From the NCBI GenBank assembly GCA_030540715.1, contig JAUNVQ010000019.1, positions 1-54,253 of the forward strand: 54,253 nucleotides of DNA, written 5' to 3'. Position 1 is the stretch's first letter, and each line of letters begins with the position of its first letter. Below, piece after piece: positions 9,105-18,605 of this stretch. The DNA comes from Actinomycetaceae bacterium. Lineage in GTDB: Bacteria > Actinomycetota > Actinomycetes > Actinomycetales > Actinomycetaceae. A model generated the notes under the pieces. That model had not been told where the DNA came from. It saw only the letters and a program-made list of their open reading frames with translations, and made no database searches. The position numbers and the translations under genes are program-made.

Positions 9105-9273
9105 AAATACCCCTTTTCAGTCACAGTAAAATAAGGTTTCGCTCATTATTCTATCTTTGCTTAATTTAAAATGGTAGATATGATGACAAACAGTGACTAA
9201 CTAGTCACGCTCCGTCGCGGCATTACTGATTGTCTTTTTTGACCGCCTAACCGATAACAGAAACGTGGTTTTT

Positions 9274-10131
9274 ATGATGACTTCACGTCAAGTGTCACCG
9301 CATCTTCTACCACCGTGGAAACGGTATATCGCTATTGGTGATTCATTTACTGAAGGACTTATCGATCCGCGCGATACTCAACGCAGTGACTCGCCAATGC
9401 TTGGGTGGGCCGACCGGTTGGCTTTTGAGTTATCACGTCGTCGGATGCTGGCCGGCGCCTCATCGTTGAGTTATGCGAATTTAGCAGTCAGAGGGCGTCT
9501 TATCCACTCTATTAGAACCCAACAATTCCCTGAAGCACTTGCATTACGACCCGATCTTCTCTCTATCGTTGCTGGTGGAAATGATTTACTTCGACCGTTT
9601 GCTTCTCCTGACGCTATTGCCGAACAACTTGAAAGCATGGTTGTGCGGGCAATAAGTGCGGGTGCTGATGTTTTATTATGCACCTCTGTTGACCCGCTGG
9701 GATCACCATTTTTACAACGGACACGTTCTCACGTTGCCACACTCAATGCACATATTTGGTCTATTGCGCGCCGACGCGGCTGCTTCGTCGTCGATCAGTG
9801 GGGCTTGCGCTCTTTAAAACAAGTTCGAATGTGGGCTGATGATCGGCTACACCCAAGTTCTGATGGTCACCGTGTTATTGCAGATGCCGCTTTAGTAGCT
9901 TTGGGAGTCCCACCTACGAATCCTCACTATGCAGCCCCTCCCTCCCAGCGCGAGCGCTACACTGTCGAACAAACGATTCATTGGTCACGCCATCATTTTG
10001 CCCCATGGCTTCTTCGACGACTCAAGCATCAATCTTCTGGCGATGGACGCCATGCAAAGAGAGCGCGTCCCGTGCAGATTGATGCCCTCTCGAAAACTCT
10101 TAGCCAGGCAATGCAGGAGTCAGCGCAATAA
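9274..10131 (+). CDS. SGNH/GDSL-family hydrolase
   Basis: About 285 residues. All four SGNH blocks are visible: GDSFTEG with the nucleophile Ser near residue 25, the Gly block around NLAVRGRLI, VAGGNDLL with the Asn, and DDRLHPSSDGH with the catalytic Asp and His. Family members are esterases, lipases or acyl hydrolases, and the substrate cannot be read. There is no signal peptide, so the protein is probably cytoplasmic. The start is uncertain: GTG 9265, ATG 9274 and ATG 9277 are in frame and none has a good ribosome binding site. The last 60 residues are basic and follow the hydrolase core. It is divergent from the cupin-methyltransferase pair. Confidence 0.85.
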   Translation: MMTSRQVSPHLLPPWKRYIAIGDSFTEGLIDPRDTQRSDSPMLGWADRLAFELSRRRMLAGASSLSYANLAVRGRLIHSIRTQQFPEALALRPDLLSIVAGGNDLLRPFASPDAIAEQLESMVVRAISAGADVLLCTSVDPLGSPFLQRTRSHVATLNAHIWSIARRRGCFVVDQWGLRSLKQVRMWADDRLHPSSDGHRVIADAALVALGVPPTNPHYAAPPSQRERYTVEQTIHWSRHHFAPWLLRRLKHQSSGDGRHAKRARPVQIDALSKTLSQAMQESAQ

Positions 10132-10242
10132 CTCCTGGCAACGACATCGTCAATTCATCAGCCCCAGACTGACAAGCGCTTTCTTTTCTGACATTTGCTT
10201 TCAACTGCTGTCTCTCCCTGTTATCGGGCACCCGTCATGTAC

Positions 10243-10254
10243 TAGTATCGCATT
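10243..10254 (+). promoter_or_regulatory. probable -10 element of a leaderless transcript (HerA-like gene)
   Basis: TAGTAT at 10243-10248 ends six bases before ATG 10255, and there is no Shine-Dalgarno sequence. Transcription would start at or next to the A of the start codon. No convincing -35 box is seen. Confidence 0.5.
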
Positions 10255-12381
10255 ATGGCTGATAATGTTGATCCCCCCGTTTGTCCAGAAGTGCCCGTAT
10301 CCGATAGCGATGACGAGGTCGCTGTTGCCAAGGCTCTTGCCGAAGCGGCCGCGGCCCAGGCAGCTGCGGCTCAGGCAAAAGCAGAGGCTCTTGAAGCCGA
10401 AGCGAAAGCTGCTGCCGCTAAGGCAAAGGCTGCCCAGGCCGCTGCGCGCGCATCTGCTGCAGCCACACAAAAGACCACAAACCGTGCTCACCCCACAATA
10501 GATTTACGTACAGACACACCTGCCACCAGTCCGGATGCATCCACCGATTTACACCAGGCACCCGCGGCGTCCTCTGAAATAAAGACAAAGGATTCCGCGG
10601 CACCTGCCTCTGATAACGATTCAACACCCGAACCCACCCCACAATCCTCCATCATCGACACCATTATTGATGGCTACACCTTTGAGGGACCAACACTTGA
10701 TATTGGCGCATTGACTATCGATGGCACCGCTCACCCTGAAGCCCAGATACGACTACCTTTAGGAATGCTCAATCGCCACGGTCTTGTGGCCGGTGCAACG
10801 GGTACAGGTAAAACCAGGACCCTTCAGTTACTAACAGAGGAGCTCTCTGCAAATGGGGTAAGTGTTTTTCTTACCGACGTGAAAGGCGATCTGTCTGGAT
10901 TAATCATTCCTGGACAATCCAGTGAGAAACTTCTTGAACGCACGCAGTCCATTGGTCAACAATGGCAAGGTGCTGGCTTCCCTGTTGAAGCATTGACTTT
11001 AGGCAGCGAGGACAAACTGATGTCGGGCTTGCCTGTGCGCACAACTATCACCAATTTTGGGCCAATTTTACTGGCGCGTGCACTTGATCTTAACCATACG
11101 CAAACCCAGGCTTTGCAACTAATTTTTGCCTGGTCAGATAAACGTGGCCTTGAGCTTATCGATCTGAAGGATCTTCGTGCAGTCATTAGCTATCTGACAA
11201 GTGATGAAGGCAAACCCGAGTTAAAGGATATCGGGGGGATTTCCACCTCAACTGCCGGTGTTATTTTGCGGACGGTATCCACATTGGAGTCCCAAGGTGG
11301 TGACGTTTTCTTTGGGGAACCAGCATTTGAAACATCGGACCTTTTGCGAAAAAATGATGAGGGCCACGGTTACATCAGTCTTCTTCGCCTGCCGGAATTA
11401 TCGTCACGACCAGCACTTGTCTCAACTTTTGTTATGTGGCTTCTGGCCGATTTATTCCATGAACTTCCCGAAGTCGGCGACGCTGAAAAACCGAAACTTG
11501 TTTTCTTCTTTGACGAGGCTCATCTGCTTTTCAAAGATGCCTCAAAAGAGTTCCTGGCCCAGATTGTCCACACGGTCAAACTCATTCGTTCAAAGGGTGT
11601 GGGAATTATTTTTGTCACCCAAACCCCTAAGGATGTGCCAGCTGACGTGTTAGGTCAGTTGGGTGCCCGTATTCAACATGCACTTCGTGCTTTTACTCCC
11701 GATGATGCCAAGGCTTTGCGTGCAACGGTTTCTACCTTCCCCACCAGTCCCTTTGATTTAGAGGAAGTTTTGACATCCCTTGGTACAGGTGAAGCCGTGG
11801 TCACTGTGTTAGATAAAAATGGCCGCCCTACTCCGGTGGCCCCCACACGTTTGCGTGCCCCGGCAGCAGTTATGGGGCCGGCAGAAGAGAAAGACCTTGC
11901 AGCACTCATTGACAGTTCCGCGCTCAAGGATAAATACGCTCAGGCTGTTGATAACTATTCGGCCTATGAGGAGTTGGAAGAACAGCATAAAGAGGGCGTA
12001 GCTACCGGCGCATCGGCATCGTCACCACCCGGTGTTTCAACGCATGTTCCCGGTGATGAAACTCAAGCCGAACGTGAAAAACGTCAGATGCAGGAACTGG
12101 AACAAACAGCTTATGAAACCGATCCCTATTCCTATCCTGATCCACGTGCCACCGATGCAAAAGGAAGCGATACCCCGATCACCATCACCCCGCCAACTGT
12201 TGAAGCACCCAGGGGCGGCGACGACGGATTCTTCGGTAGTGCTCTTGGTGGAATGTTTGGTTCTATGATGCGTTCGATGGGCACACAGTTGGGACGCGAG
12301 ATTTCGCGCGAGGTTTTTGGTACAAGCTCTACCCGTAAACGTCGTTCCACTAAGCGTCGCTCTTCAGGTCATCACCGTTAA
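10255..12381 (+). CDS. HerA-like / DUF853 family P-loop ATPase
   Basis: A 708-residue protein in three parts. Residues 1-75 are an Ala/Lys/Glu-rich stretch that should form a long helix or coiled coil, followed by a Pro/Thr/Ser-rich linker. From about residue 140 comes the DUF853 / HerA-type ATPase core: Walker A GATGTGKTRTLQLL, then FLTDVKGDLSGL, Walker B LVFFFDEAHLLF, and GVGIIFVTQTPKDVP. The C-terminus ends in a Gly-rich patch and a strongly basic tail of Arg, Lys and Ser. HerA-like proteins are hexameric DNA-translocating ATPases in archaea, but the bacterial DUF853 group has no firmly known job. No nuclease partner such as NurA is adjacent, so a role in DNA processing is only inferred. 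The gene starts at ATG 10255 on a probable leaderless transcript. Confidence 0.85.
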   Translation: MADNVDPPVCPEVPVSDSDDEVAVAKALAEAAAAQAAAAQAKAEALEAEAKAAAAKAKAAQAAARASAAATQKTTNRAHPTIDLRTDTPATSPDASTDLHQAPAASSEIKTKDSAAPASDNDSTPEPTPQSSIIDTIIDGYTFEGPTLDIGALTIDGTAHPEAQIRLPLGMLNRHGLVAGATGTGKTRTLQLLTEELSANGVSVFLTDVKGDLSGLIIPGQSSEKLLERTQSIGQQWQGAGFPVEALTLGSEDKLMSGLPVRTTITNFGPILLARALDLNHTQTQALQLIFAWSDKRGLELIDLKDLRAVISYLTSDEGKPELKDIGGISTSTAGVILRTVSTLESQGGDVFFGEPAFETSDLLRKNDEGHGYISLLRLPELSSRPALVSTFVMWLLADLFHELPEVGDAEKPKLVFFFDEAHLLFKDASKEFLAQIVHTVKLIRSKGVGIIFVTQTPKDVPADVLGQLGARIQHALRAFTPDDAKALRATVSTFPTSPFDLEEVLTSLGTGEAVVTVLDKNGRPTPVAPTRLRAPAAVMGPAEEKDLAALIDSSALKDKYAQAVDNYSAYEELEEQHKEGVATGASASSPPGVSTHVPGDETQAEREKRQMQELEQTAYETDPYSYPDPRATDAKGSDTPITITPPTVEAPRGGDDGFFGSALGGMFGSMMRSMGTQLGREISREVFGTSSTRKRRSTKRRSSGHHR

Positions 12382-12487
12382 CAAATACACTGAATCAACG
12401 CCCTTGCTACAGACTTTGAGTAAACCACGTGCATTCAACGCAAAGACTTACTAAATTGGAAGTAATACTGAAGGAGTAACAAACATA

Positions 12488-13345
12488 ATGCGCACAGTAA
12501 CATTAAAAAATGGTGACAAGGTTCCTGCTATCGGCTTGGGAACATGGATGCTTGGCGATTCAGCAGACAGCTATGAAAGTGAACGCGAAGCACTATTTGC
12601 TGGTATTGAAGCAGGATGCACTCTGATTGATACTGCCGAAATGTATGGCGAGGGCAGAAGTGAAACACTGGTCGGTTCGGTGGTCGCACAAAGTGATCGC
12701 TCACAGCTGTATCTTGTATCAAAGGTGTTGCCTTCCAATGCGGGACGCCCACATTTGCGTGACAGATTTTACCGCAGTTTGGAAAGACTTCACACCGATT
12801 ACCTTGACCTTTATCTTTTGCATTGGTACGGTTCGGTGCCACTGAGTGAAACAGTGGAAGAAATGGAGAAACTTGTTGCCGAGGGCACGTTAAAAGCGTG
12901 GGGCGTGTCAAATCTTGATCGCACCCAAATGGAGGAACTATGGGCACTTCCCCAGGGCAACAATTGCCTGGTCAACCAGGTTCTTTACCATGTAGCCTCA
13001 CGCGGTATTGAATACGATCTTGTTCCGGCTATGCGTGAACACCATGTAACTACGATGGCCTATTGTCCGCTGGCTCAAGGTGCCACGCTTCGCCAAGGCA
13101 AGGGCTTGTTTGACGATCCGCTGCTGCGTGCGCTTGGCAAAAAATATGATGCCGCACCCAGCGAGGTCGCTTTGGCATATATTATTCGTGATGGCCACAC
13201 GATTGCGATCCCCCGCTCAGGGAAGGCTGTTCACACGTTATCGAATGCTCATGGTGGACGACTTGAACTCAGCGATGATGATTATGCTCGTATTACTGAG
13301 CGTTTCCCTGCGCCAAATCATCCTACTCCGCTTGACATACAGTAG
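12488..13345 (+). CDS. aldo/keto reductase
   Basis: A 285-residue TIM-barrel oxidoreductase. Visible signatures are IGLGTWMLG near residue 16, LIDTAEMYGEGRSETLVG with the catalytic Asp and Tyr, the catalytic Lys in YLVSKVLP, the His in YLLHWYGS, and the NADPH-binding end IAIPRSGK. The length is normal. The family reduces aldehydes and ketones with NADPH, and the physiological substrate is unknown. The start ATG 12488 has AAGGAG about 11 bases upstream. It converges with the pseudouridine synthase gene, leaving only 26 bases between the two stop codons. Confidence 0.9.
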   Translation: MRTVTLKNGDKVPAIGLGTWMLGDSADSYESEREALFAGIEAGCTLIDTAEMYGEGRSETLVGSVVAQSDRSQLYLVSKVLPSNAGRPHLRDRFYRSLERLHTDYLDLYLLHWYGSVPLSETVEEMEKLVAEGTLKAWGVSNLDRTQMEELWALPQGNNCLVNQVLYHVASRGIEYDLVPAMREHHVTTMAYCPLAQGATLRQGKGLFDDPLLRALGKKYDAAPSEVALAYIIRDGHTIAIPRSGKAVHTLSNAHGGRLELSDDDYARITERFPAPNHPTPLDIQ

Positions 13346-13371
13346 CCCTGTTCGACGAGTCTTTGCACAGC

Positions 13372-14307
13372 TTAAGAGTTTTTGCATAGCGCTGACCACC
13401 ATTGCGGTAGCGGTGCCTCGACACTAATATTTCTGCTGGTTATAGGATCCTGAAAAAAGATGTGCTTTGCGTGCAAAGCCATCTGTGGATGCGTATTATA
13501 GGGATGATCTAGCTTGAGAATCTGTGGATAGAGTGGGTCACCCACAATGGGGGTGCCATGATGGCACAGCGCCGCACGCAACTGGTGCGTAAAACCAGTC
13601 TTAGGTTCTAAACACCAGTGAATGTGGCGATTACAGAGGGCGACAATACGGGCACATGTCACAGTATCAACAGTTTTTTCATGCCTATCGACATAGACTT
13701 TCAGGCTTTGTGTTGGCTTACACATTCCAAGATTCCACTGAAAAGTGGCTCCCACTTCACAAGTATCACCTGCGTTAGCACTCGTCGTATGTGTTATTGC
13801 TTGATATTGTTTCTCTATGTAGCCTTCTTGAAACAGCATCTGATAGGAACGTCGGTAGTGTGGCGAAGTCACCAAAAGAAGGCACCCTGTTGTCAAACGA
13901 TCAAGGCGGTGAGCTGCCACAATATTGTCGTTACGAAACTGACGTCTAGCTGCAACAACAACAGAACGCGCAATATAGCTTCCACGTGGAATAGTTGATA
14001 GCACTGCGGGTTTATTCACAATCATGGCATGGTCGCCACGCCACAAAACCTGCAGTTGTGGCAAGGGAGTTTCATCGGCGGCACTGCGATGAAGATAAAT
14101 TACCTGCCCCTTGTTCAGTTTACTGGTGGCACATAATCGATGGTTGTTACTATCAACAATGTCGCCGCGCTGGCAGGCCTCATAAAGAGCTTGCCGCAAA
14201 TCAGCATCAGATATATTCCATTTTTGTGCACACTGTGCCACAACAGCATCAACCAACGCTGCGTCCTCTTTAATAATAATTTTTGTTGGAGCAATCCCGC
14301 CGCGCAT
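13372..14307 (-). CDS. RluA-family pseudouridine synthase
   Basis: About 311 residues from ATG 14307. The catalytic motif AAHRLDRLTTG carries the active Asp. It is preceded by [15 protein letters not shown], the usual strand entering the active site, and followed by a conserved PLYP motif late in the protein. The N-terminus fits a short S4-like segment. These enzymes isomerise uridine to pseudouridine in rRNA or tRNA, and the target base cannot be assigned. The open frame extends to 14460, but alignment to the general actinobacterial form (GIAPTKIII near the start) suggests translation begins at 14307. It lies immediately downstream of, and on the same strand as, the ABC exporter pair. Confidence 0.85.
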   Translation of the reverse strand: MRGGIAPTKIIIKEDAALVDAVVAQCAQKWNISDADLRQALYEACQRGDIVDSNNHRLCATSKLNKGQVIYLHRSAADETPLPQLQVLWRGDHAMIVNKPAVLSTIPRGSYIARSVVVAARRQFRNDNIVAAHRLDRLTTGCLLLVTSPHYRRSYQMLFQEGYIEKQYQAITHTTSANAGDTCEVGATFQWNLGMCKPTQSLKVYVDRHEKTVDTVTCARIVALCNRHIHWCLEPKTGFTHQLRAALCHHGTPIVGDPLYPQILKLDHPYNTHPQMALHAKHIFFQDPITSRNISVEAPLPQWWSALCKNS

Positions 14308-14495
14308 TGCTGCCCCAGGCGGCGTGGTCTTTGTGGAACTCTGGCTACTGCGAACCACATGCTCATGAACGCAACTGTGTAGCGTGTTGATAGGGGCTTC
14401 CTGGGAATTATCGTGGCCACTCCTTCGACTGTGCATACCCGTCAGTGTACCAAGGAACATCCCTTCCCATCATCGGTGTGACATGTGCAGAGCCA

Positions 14496-16292
14496 TCAAC
14501 TCGGTGGTGTAGTCTGTGACGAAGGAACGGTTGTTTTCACTACATGACCTTCATCCATCAGCACAACCTGATCAGCGGTTTTCACAGCTTCCAGACGGTG
14601 AGTAATCTCGATAATCGTCATATCGCTGTAATGCGCAGCAAGATTATCGCGGATCTTGTCTTCCAGCTGAGTATGAAGGTGTGCAGTGAATTCGTCTAGC
14701 ACCAACACGGCAGGTTCCATCAGTAATGCACGCGCCAAGGCTAGGCGTTGAATCTGGCCACCCGATAAATGCTGCCCCTGTTCACCTACCTGGGTGTGAA
14801 GTTCGTCAGGCATACGTTGAATTTCACTCTCGATACCCGCCATCTTCAACACGTGCCAAACCTGTTGGTCGGTGGCGTCGGGGCGGCCCAAAGTGACATT
14901 TGTACGAATATCAGTATGAAGAAGCTGCGATTTTTGGGATACCAACACCATTTTTCTGCGCAAAGAATCCAGTTGATAGCGTTGAACGGGAACACCGTCA
15001 AGGGTAATTATGCCACTGGAAGGATTATCGTAACGCATCAATAGCTGCACAATTGTTGATTTCCCTGAACCGCTTACACCAACAATGACGGTGTGACTTC
15101 GCGCCGGCACCGTTATTGATACATTTTTCACACCAAAACCAGCAATACTACCATCGGCTTTCAGATAATCATAACTAACGTTATCCCAGGTAACCGTGGG
15201 TGCGCTTGTTGGTGCATAGTCTTCGGGACCATCAATTACAGCTTCACGGCTGTGACAGATTTCCCATAGTCTACGTGCCGAAGCGAAAGAGTGGTCTAAA
15301 TATCCCACTGCGTCTTCTACCCCGCGTGGGCCTTCAAATAGTCGAAGTGTTCCCGTGGCAATGGCTGCGATGCTCACAGGATCATAGTGATACCAGATCC
15401 CTAAAGCCATCACAGAAGCAGTACTGACCAGCATAAGCACAATATTTAGCGCGCGGCGTGCCCCCATGGCGGCTCGTGGTTTCACCGCGGATGCTCGCAG
15501 CCGTGTCTCAATAGCATCAAGCTCAGTGATTCTTTGGTTTTCCAGGCCGTAACCCACAACTTCGTTTACTCCAGACACCGAATCGGTGACGTGATGGGTA
15601 AGTTCACGTCTTATCGCAAGGGTCTGGCGTGTCGCTTTAAATGCCATGCGTGAACCAAGAGCTGGTACAACTAGTAGCGATAGTGCCACGCATAGTGCCA
15701 CCATCCACAACATATCCCAGCCTGCCAGTGACGCAGCGGCGGGAACAACAACCAGTGGCACAATAAATGCACCCACAATGGGGGCAAATGTGTGAGCGTA
15801 AAATACTTCGATCCTGTCAACGTCACGCGTAATAGAAGCCAAGATGTCGCCCGACTTTGAATGTTGCATAACTGCGGGAGCTTTTGGCCACAAATGCGAA
15901 AAAATGTGGGTGCGTAATAACTCCAGCGCTTTAAATGCCACATAATGCCCTGAAAATTGCTCAAAGTAGGCAGCACCCGCTTTCACAACGGCAATCACAG
16001 CTAGGCTCACAAATACTGGCCAAACGCGAGCATCGTTGTGGATAATCGCCACAAGGCCACCCCCAGCTACAGCAAATAATGCTATATCAAGGGTCAGGGT
16101 GACGATGCGAAACATTGCTGACACCAGTAGTGGTGCGTGAACTGGCCGCGTAATACCAGTAAGCCATTTGATAATGGTGCGCAACGGTGGTTGTTGGTCG
16201 ATTATCTGCGGTGTTTCATTCATTTTTTTCATTTCAGAGGGCGAAGTATGGTCAATGTCATGGGTGGGCTGAGAGTTGGAGTGAAGGCTCAT
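14496..16292 (-). CDS. ABC exporter half-transporter, second subunit of a heterodimeric pair
   Basis: A 598-residue fusion of a six-helix exporter-type membrane domain (about residues 40-330) and an ATPase domain. The ATPase shows Walker A GVSGSGKST, signature LSGGQIQRLALARA, Walker B VLVLDEFTAH and the switch ITHR. The D-loop is altered (AHLHTQ instead of SALD-like), as often seen in one half of asymmetric dimers. Its ATG overlaps the TGA of the upstream subunit (ATGA), so the two are translationally coupled. Overall form is CydC-like, but no cydAB lies nearby. Because the pair lies directly downstream of a decayed hemin-uptake operon on the same strand, an iron- or heme-related substrate is an inference worth testing. 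Confidence 0.85.
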   Translation of the reverse strand: MSLHSNSQPTHDIDHTSPSEMKKMNETPQIIDQQPPLRTIIKWLTGITRPVHAPLLVSAMFRIVTLTLDIALFAVAGGGLVAIIHNDARVWPVFVSLAVIAVVKAGAAYFEQFSGHYVAFKALELLRTHIFSHLWPKAPAVMQHSKSGDILASITRDVDRIEVFYAHTFAPIVGAFIVPLVVVPAAASLAGWDMLWMVALCVALSLLVVPALGSRMAFKATRQTLAIRRELTHHVTDSVSGVNEVVGYGLENQRITELDAIETRLRASAVKPRAAMGARRALNIVLMLVSTASVMALGIWYHYDPVSIAAIATGTLRLFEGPRGVEDAVGYLDHSFASARRLWEICHSREAVIDGPEDYAPTSAPTVTWDNVSYDYLKADGSIAGFGVKNVSITVPARSHTVIVGVSGSGKSTIVQLLMRYDNPSSGIITLDGVPVQRYQLDSLRRKMVLVSQKSQLLHTDIRTNVTLGRPDATDQQVWHVLKMAGIESEIQRMPDELHTQVGEQGQHLSGGQIQRLALARALLMEPAVLVLDEFTAHLHTQLEDKIRDNLAAHYSDMTIIEITHRLEAVKTADQVVLMDEGHVVKTTVPSSQTTPPS

Positions 16293-18133
16293 GACAACAC
16301 CACTGTTTCTTCTGTTTCCTTTACCTGATTCTGTGTATCGTCTTCACCAAACGCAGCATTATTTCCTTGGATCTCTTGTTTGCTTCGCGGGATAAGCCTG
16401 CCATCGGTAAGTTCATAAATAGTATCTGCCAAACATAACAGTGAATATCGGTGAGTGACTACTACAACGGTACGGGTGTTTCCTATTGAGCCAATGGCAT
16501 CAATAAGTTGGCGTTCAGATTCAATATCAACCTGTGATGTTGGTTCGTCAAGAAGCAAGATTTCACGTTGTGACAAAAATGCGCGGGCCAGGGATAAACG
16601 CTGAGCTTGTCCACCAGAAATCAGTGTGCCCTGTTCACCGACATCAGTTTCTAGCTGGTCAGGCATTGAACAGATTTCTTTGGCGATATTGGCTTGGTCA
16701 AGTGCCCGCCATAATTCATCATCACTTGCCTGCGGCTGTGCTATTAACAAGTTGTCTTTAACGCTGCCCGTAAAAAGCCATGTTTTTTGTGGGACAAATG
16801 CAATGTGGTGGCGCAATAACTGACAATTACTGGGGGTCATCGTCTGTCCCGCAATTGTCAGGCTTCCTTGCTGAACGGGAAGCTGAGCACGCATCAGTGA
16901 CATAAGCGTGGATTTACCACCACCTGAACGCCCAATTATTGCGCAGGTGCTGCCCTTCCTCACATCAAAACTAATACCGTCAAATATGGGGCCACGACCA
17001 TAGTCATAACGTAAATTTTTGGCCTGTATCATGACGAATTCACTGGCTCCACTGCACTGAGTAGTACTATCTTCCTTGGTGTCACTGGGCGATGTTTTGG
17101 AGGCGATGGTGCTGTCTACAGGTGATAATGGAAGTGCTGCGTCAGGTGCGGTGTCCTCCGAAATTGTTTGTGCGGGTGCTGAGCCTGCCTGCATGTAGCG
17201 TGCGATAGCACGTTCAGAGGCTTTACCACCCATGCCAATATAGAAGAATCCAGCAACCTGTAGCAGGGGTTCCAATAAAAGCACTGATAAGAATACGACA
17301 CTGAGAGCTTCACCCGAGGTTATGGCTTCTGCGTGAAAACGGATAACAGCTAGCAGTGCGGCGGCACATATCAGTAAAAGCGAGAATGCACCATCCATAA
17401 TGATAATAACAATTTGGTTGCCAGCAAGAAGTCGCATTATTGCCCAACGATTTTTTTCGCCTTGCTCTTTTAGTTCTTTTTCTATACGCGGTCCTGCTCC
17501 CATTAAACGAATGGTGACAAGGTTACGAATAGCATCAAGATATTTTGCCGACAATGTGGCTCGCTGTGACCGCGACTGCGCTGATACTGACCGAAAGAGT
17601 TTCATGAATCCAAGGATGGTCAGGGGAATAACAGGGCAAAAAATAAGGAGAACTCCCCCAATAACCCAATCAATAAAAATTGCTTCATATGTAAGAATGA
17701 GGAAAGGGATAAGCAATGCTGCCTTTGTGGGGCCAAAGTAGACTTGACGATATTCGGTGACGCGTTCCGCATTATCTGTCATAAGGGCGATCAGTCTGGA
17801 GGTGTCTGTGTACCGTGAATCTTTTGTTGGCGCTGTGGGCCCAAAGAATCGTTGCAAAAGGGTATGTCGGATACGTTTTTCTTCTTTGCGCGCAGCGTAG
17901 CCACCATAAAAGATTTCACTAAAGGCTGCCATCCCAACAAAAATCACTGTCACAGCAACAATCGTTTTTTGTGTCACGGAAATAGTGGTGTTGGCGTGGT
18001 CAAGATAGGAACCAAAAAGTGAGGCAAGAACCGATAGCACCACAGCCATTGCGCATGCCACTGCAAGGCGTAAAAACATAACAATACGAATATCACGCAG
18101 TCCATCTGGCGATATAATGCTTATTTTCTTCAT
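16289..18133 (-). CDS. ABC exporter half-transporter, first subunit of a heterodimeric pair
   Basis: About 614 residues from ATG 18133, which has an A/G-rich ribosome binding site. The frame is open to GTG 18178. The exporter-type membrane domain occupies about residues 15-310. A Ser/Thr/Pro/Asp-rich linker of around 55 residues follows, unusually long for the family. The ATPase then shows Walker A GRSGGGKST, signature ISGGQAQRLSLARA, Walker B ILLLDEPTSQ and the switch VVVTHR, all in standard form. It is therefore probably the catalytically competent half of the dimer with the next gene. CydD-like by general form. The gene follows the hmuV remnant with a gap of about 100 bases that contains a small palindrome (CGACGTTGACGTCG, 18179-18192). 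Confidence 0.85.
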   Translation of the reverse strand: MKKISIISPDGLRDIRIVMFLRLAVACAMAVVLSVLASLFGSYLDHANTTISVTQKTIVAVTVIFVGMAAFSEIFYGGYAARKEEKRIRHTLLQRFFGPTAPTKDSRYTDTSRLIALMTDNAERVTEYRQVYFGPTKAALLIPFLILTYEAIFIDWVIGGVLLIFCPVIPLTILGFMKLFRSVSAQSRSQRATLSAKYLDAIRNLVTIRLMGAGPRIEKELKEQGEKNRWAIMRLLAGNQIVIIIMDGAFSLLLICAAALLAVIRFHAEAITSGEALSVVFLSVLLLEPLLQVAGFFYIGMGGKASERAIARYMQAGSAPAQTISEDTAPDAALPLSPVDSTIASKTSPSDTKEDSTTQCSGASEFVMIQAKNLRYDYGRGPIFDGISFDVRKGSTCAIIGRSGGGKSTLMSLMRAQLPVQQGSLTIAGQTMTPSNCQLLRHHIAFVPQKTWLFTGSVKDNLLIAQPQASDDELWRALDQANIAKEICSMPDQLETDVGEQGTLISGGQAQRLSLARAFLSQREILLLDEPTSQVDIESERQLIDAIGSIGNTRTVVVVTHRYSLLCLADTIYELTDGRLIPRSKQEIQGNNAAFGEDDTQNQVKETEETVVLS

Positions 18134-18230
18134 TTTCTCTTCTTCTATAGGCGGTGGCTCTGGTCTGGTGTGCTGCACCGACGTTGACGTCGCTGCGGTA
18201 TAGCAATAGTGCTATTATCTTCATGCGCTC

Positions 18231-18545
18231 CTATTGTGATCGGGAATTCGTAGACGGGCTAAGACATTGCACTGTTAAAACATATATTGGTGTTCTATCA
18301 CTCACAATATTACCGCAAGACATGAGTGTGAGTTTGTCGAAGTACGCTACCGTTAGTTGAATATTATAGACTACCACGATAGACACTTTGCCGCTGTTAT
18401 CTGAATCGCTACAGATTTCCATAGTGCATTCCTGGTGTGAAGTTTCCCCCGACCAGCACGCACCCATATCAACGATGTTGCATATCGGGTAGCTAAAAGG
18501 AATATCACTGTTGTGAGGCAGTACTGCCCGCAAGCAGGTCAGCTC
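18231..18545 (-). pseudogene. hmuV-like ATPase remnant of a hemin/siderophore uptake system
   Basis: A minus-strand frame of about 100 residues keeps two separated pieces of an iron-type ABC ATPase. The first, LRAVLPHNSDIPFSYPICNI then VDMG, matches the HmuV stretch that usually reads RAVLPQHS..FPFTV.EVV.MG. The second, LTVAYFDKLTLMSCGNIVSD then RTPIYVLT, matches the C-terminal LAAAYADR..LL..G..VA.GTP.EVLT. The Walker A, signature and Walker B regions between and before them are absent. It therefore cannot work as an ATPase. The assignment rests on pattern memory; the order T-U-V with its two neighbours supports it. Confidence 0.65.
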
Positions 18546-18605
18546 AATGTGGCTTCAGTCTTCATAAACTTGCCTGTACAGTTGATACTGCCATTTTAAA
18601 GTTCC

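Noticed and set aside
14496-18133. Calling the ABC pair cydDC
   Set aside because: No cytochrome bd genes nearby, and motif reading cannot separate CydDC from other heterodimeric exporters; the hemin remnants suggest another role.
18231-18533. 100-codon frame as an intact unknown gene
   Set aside because: Its two conserved blocks correspond to separated parts of an HmuV-type ATPase with all catalytic motifs missing, so it is treated as a remnant.
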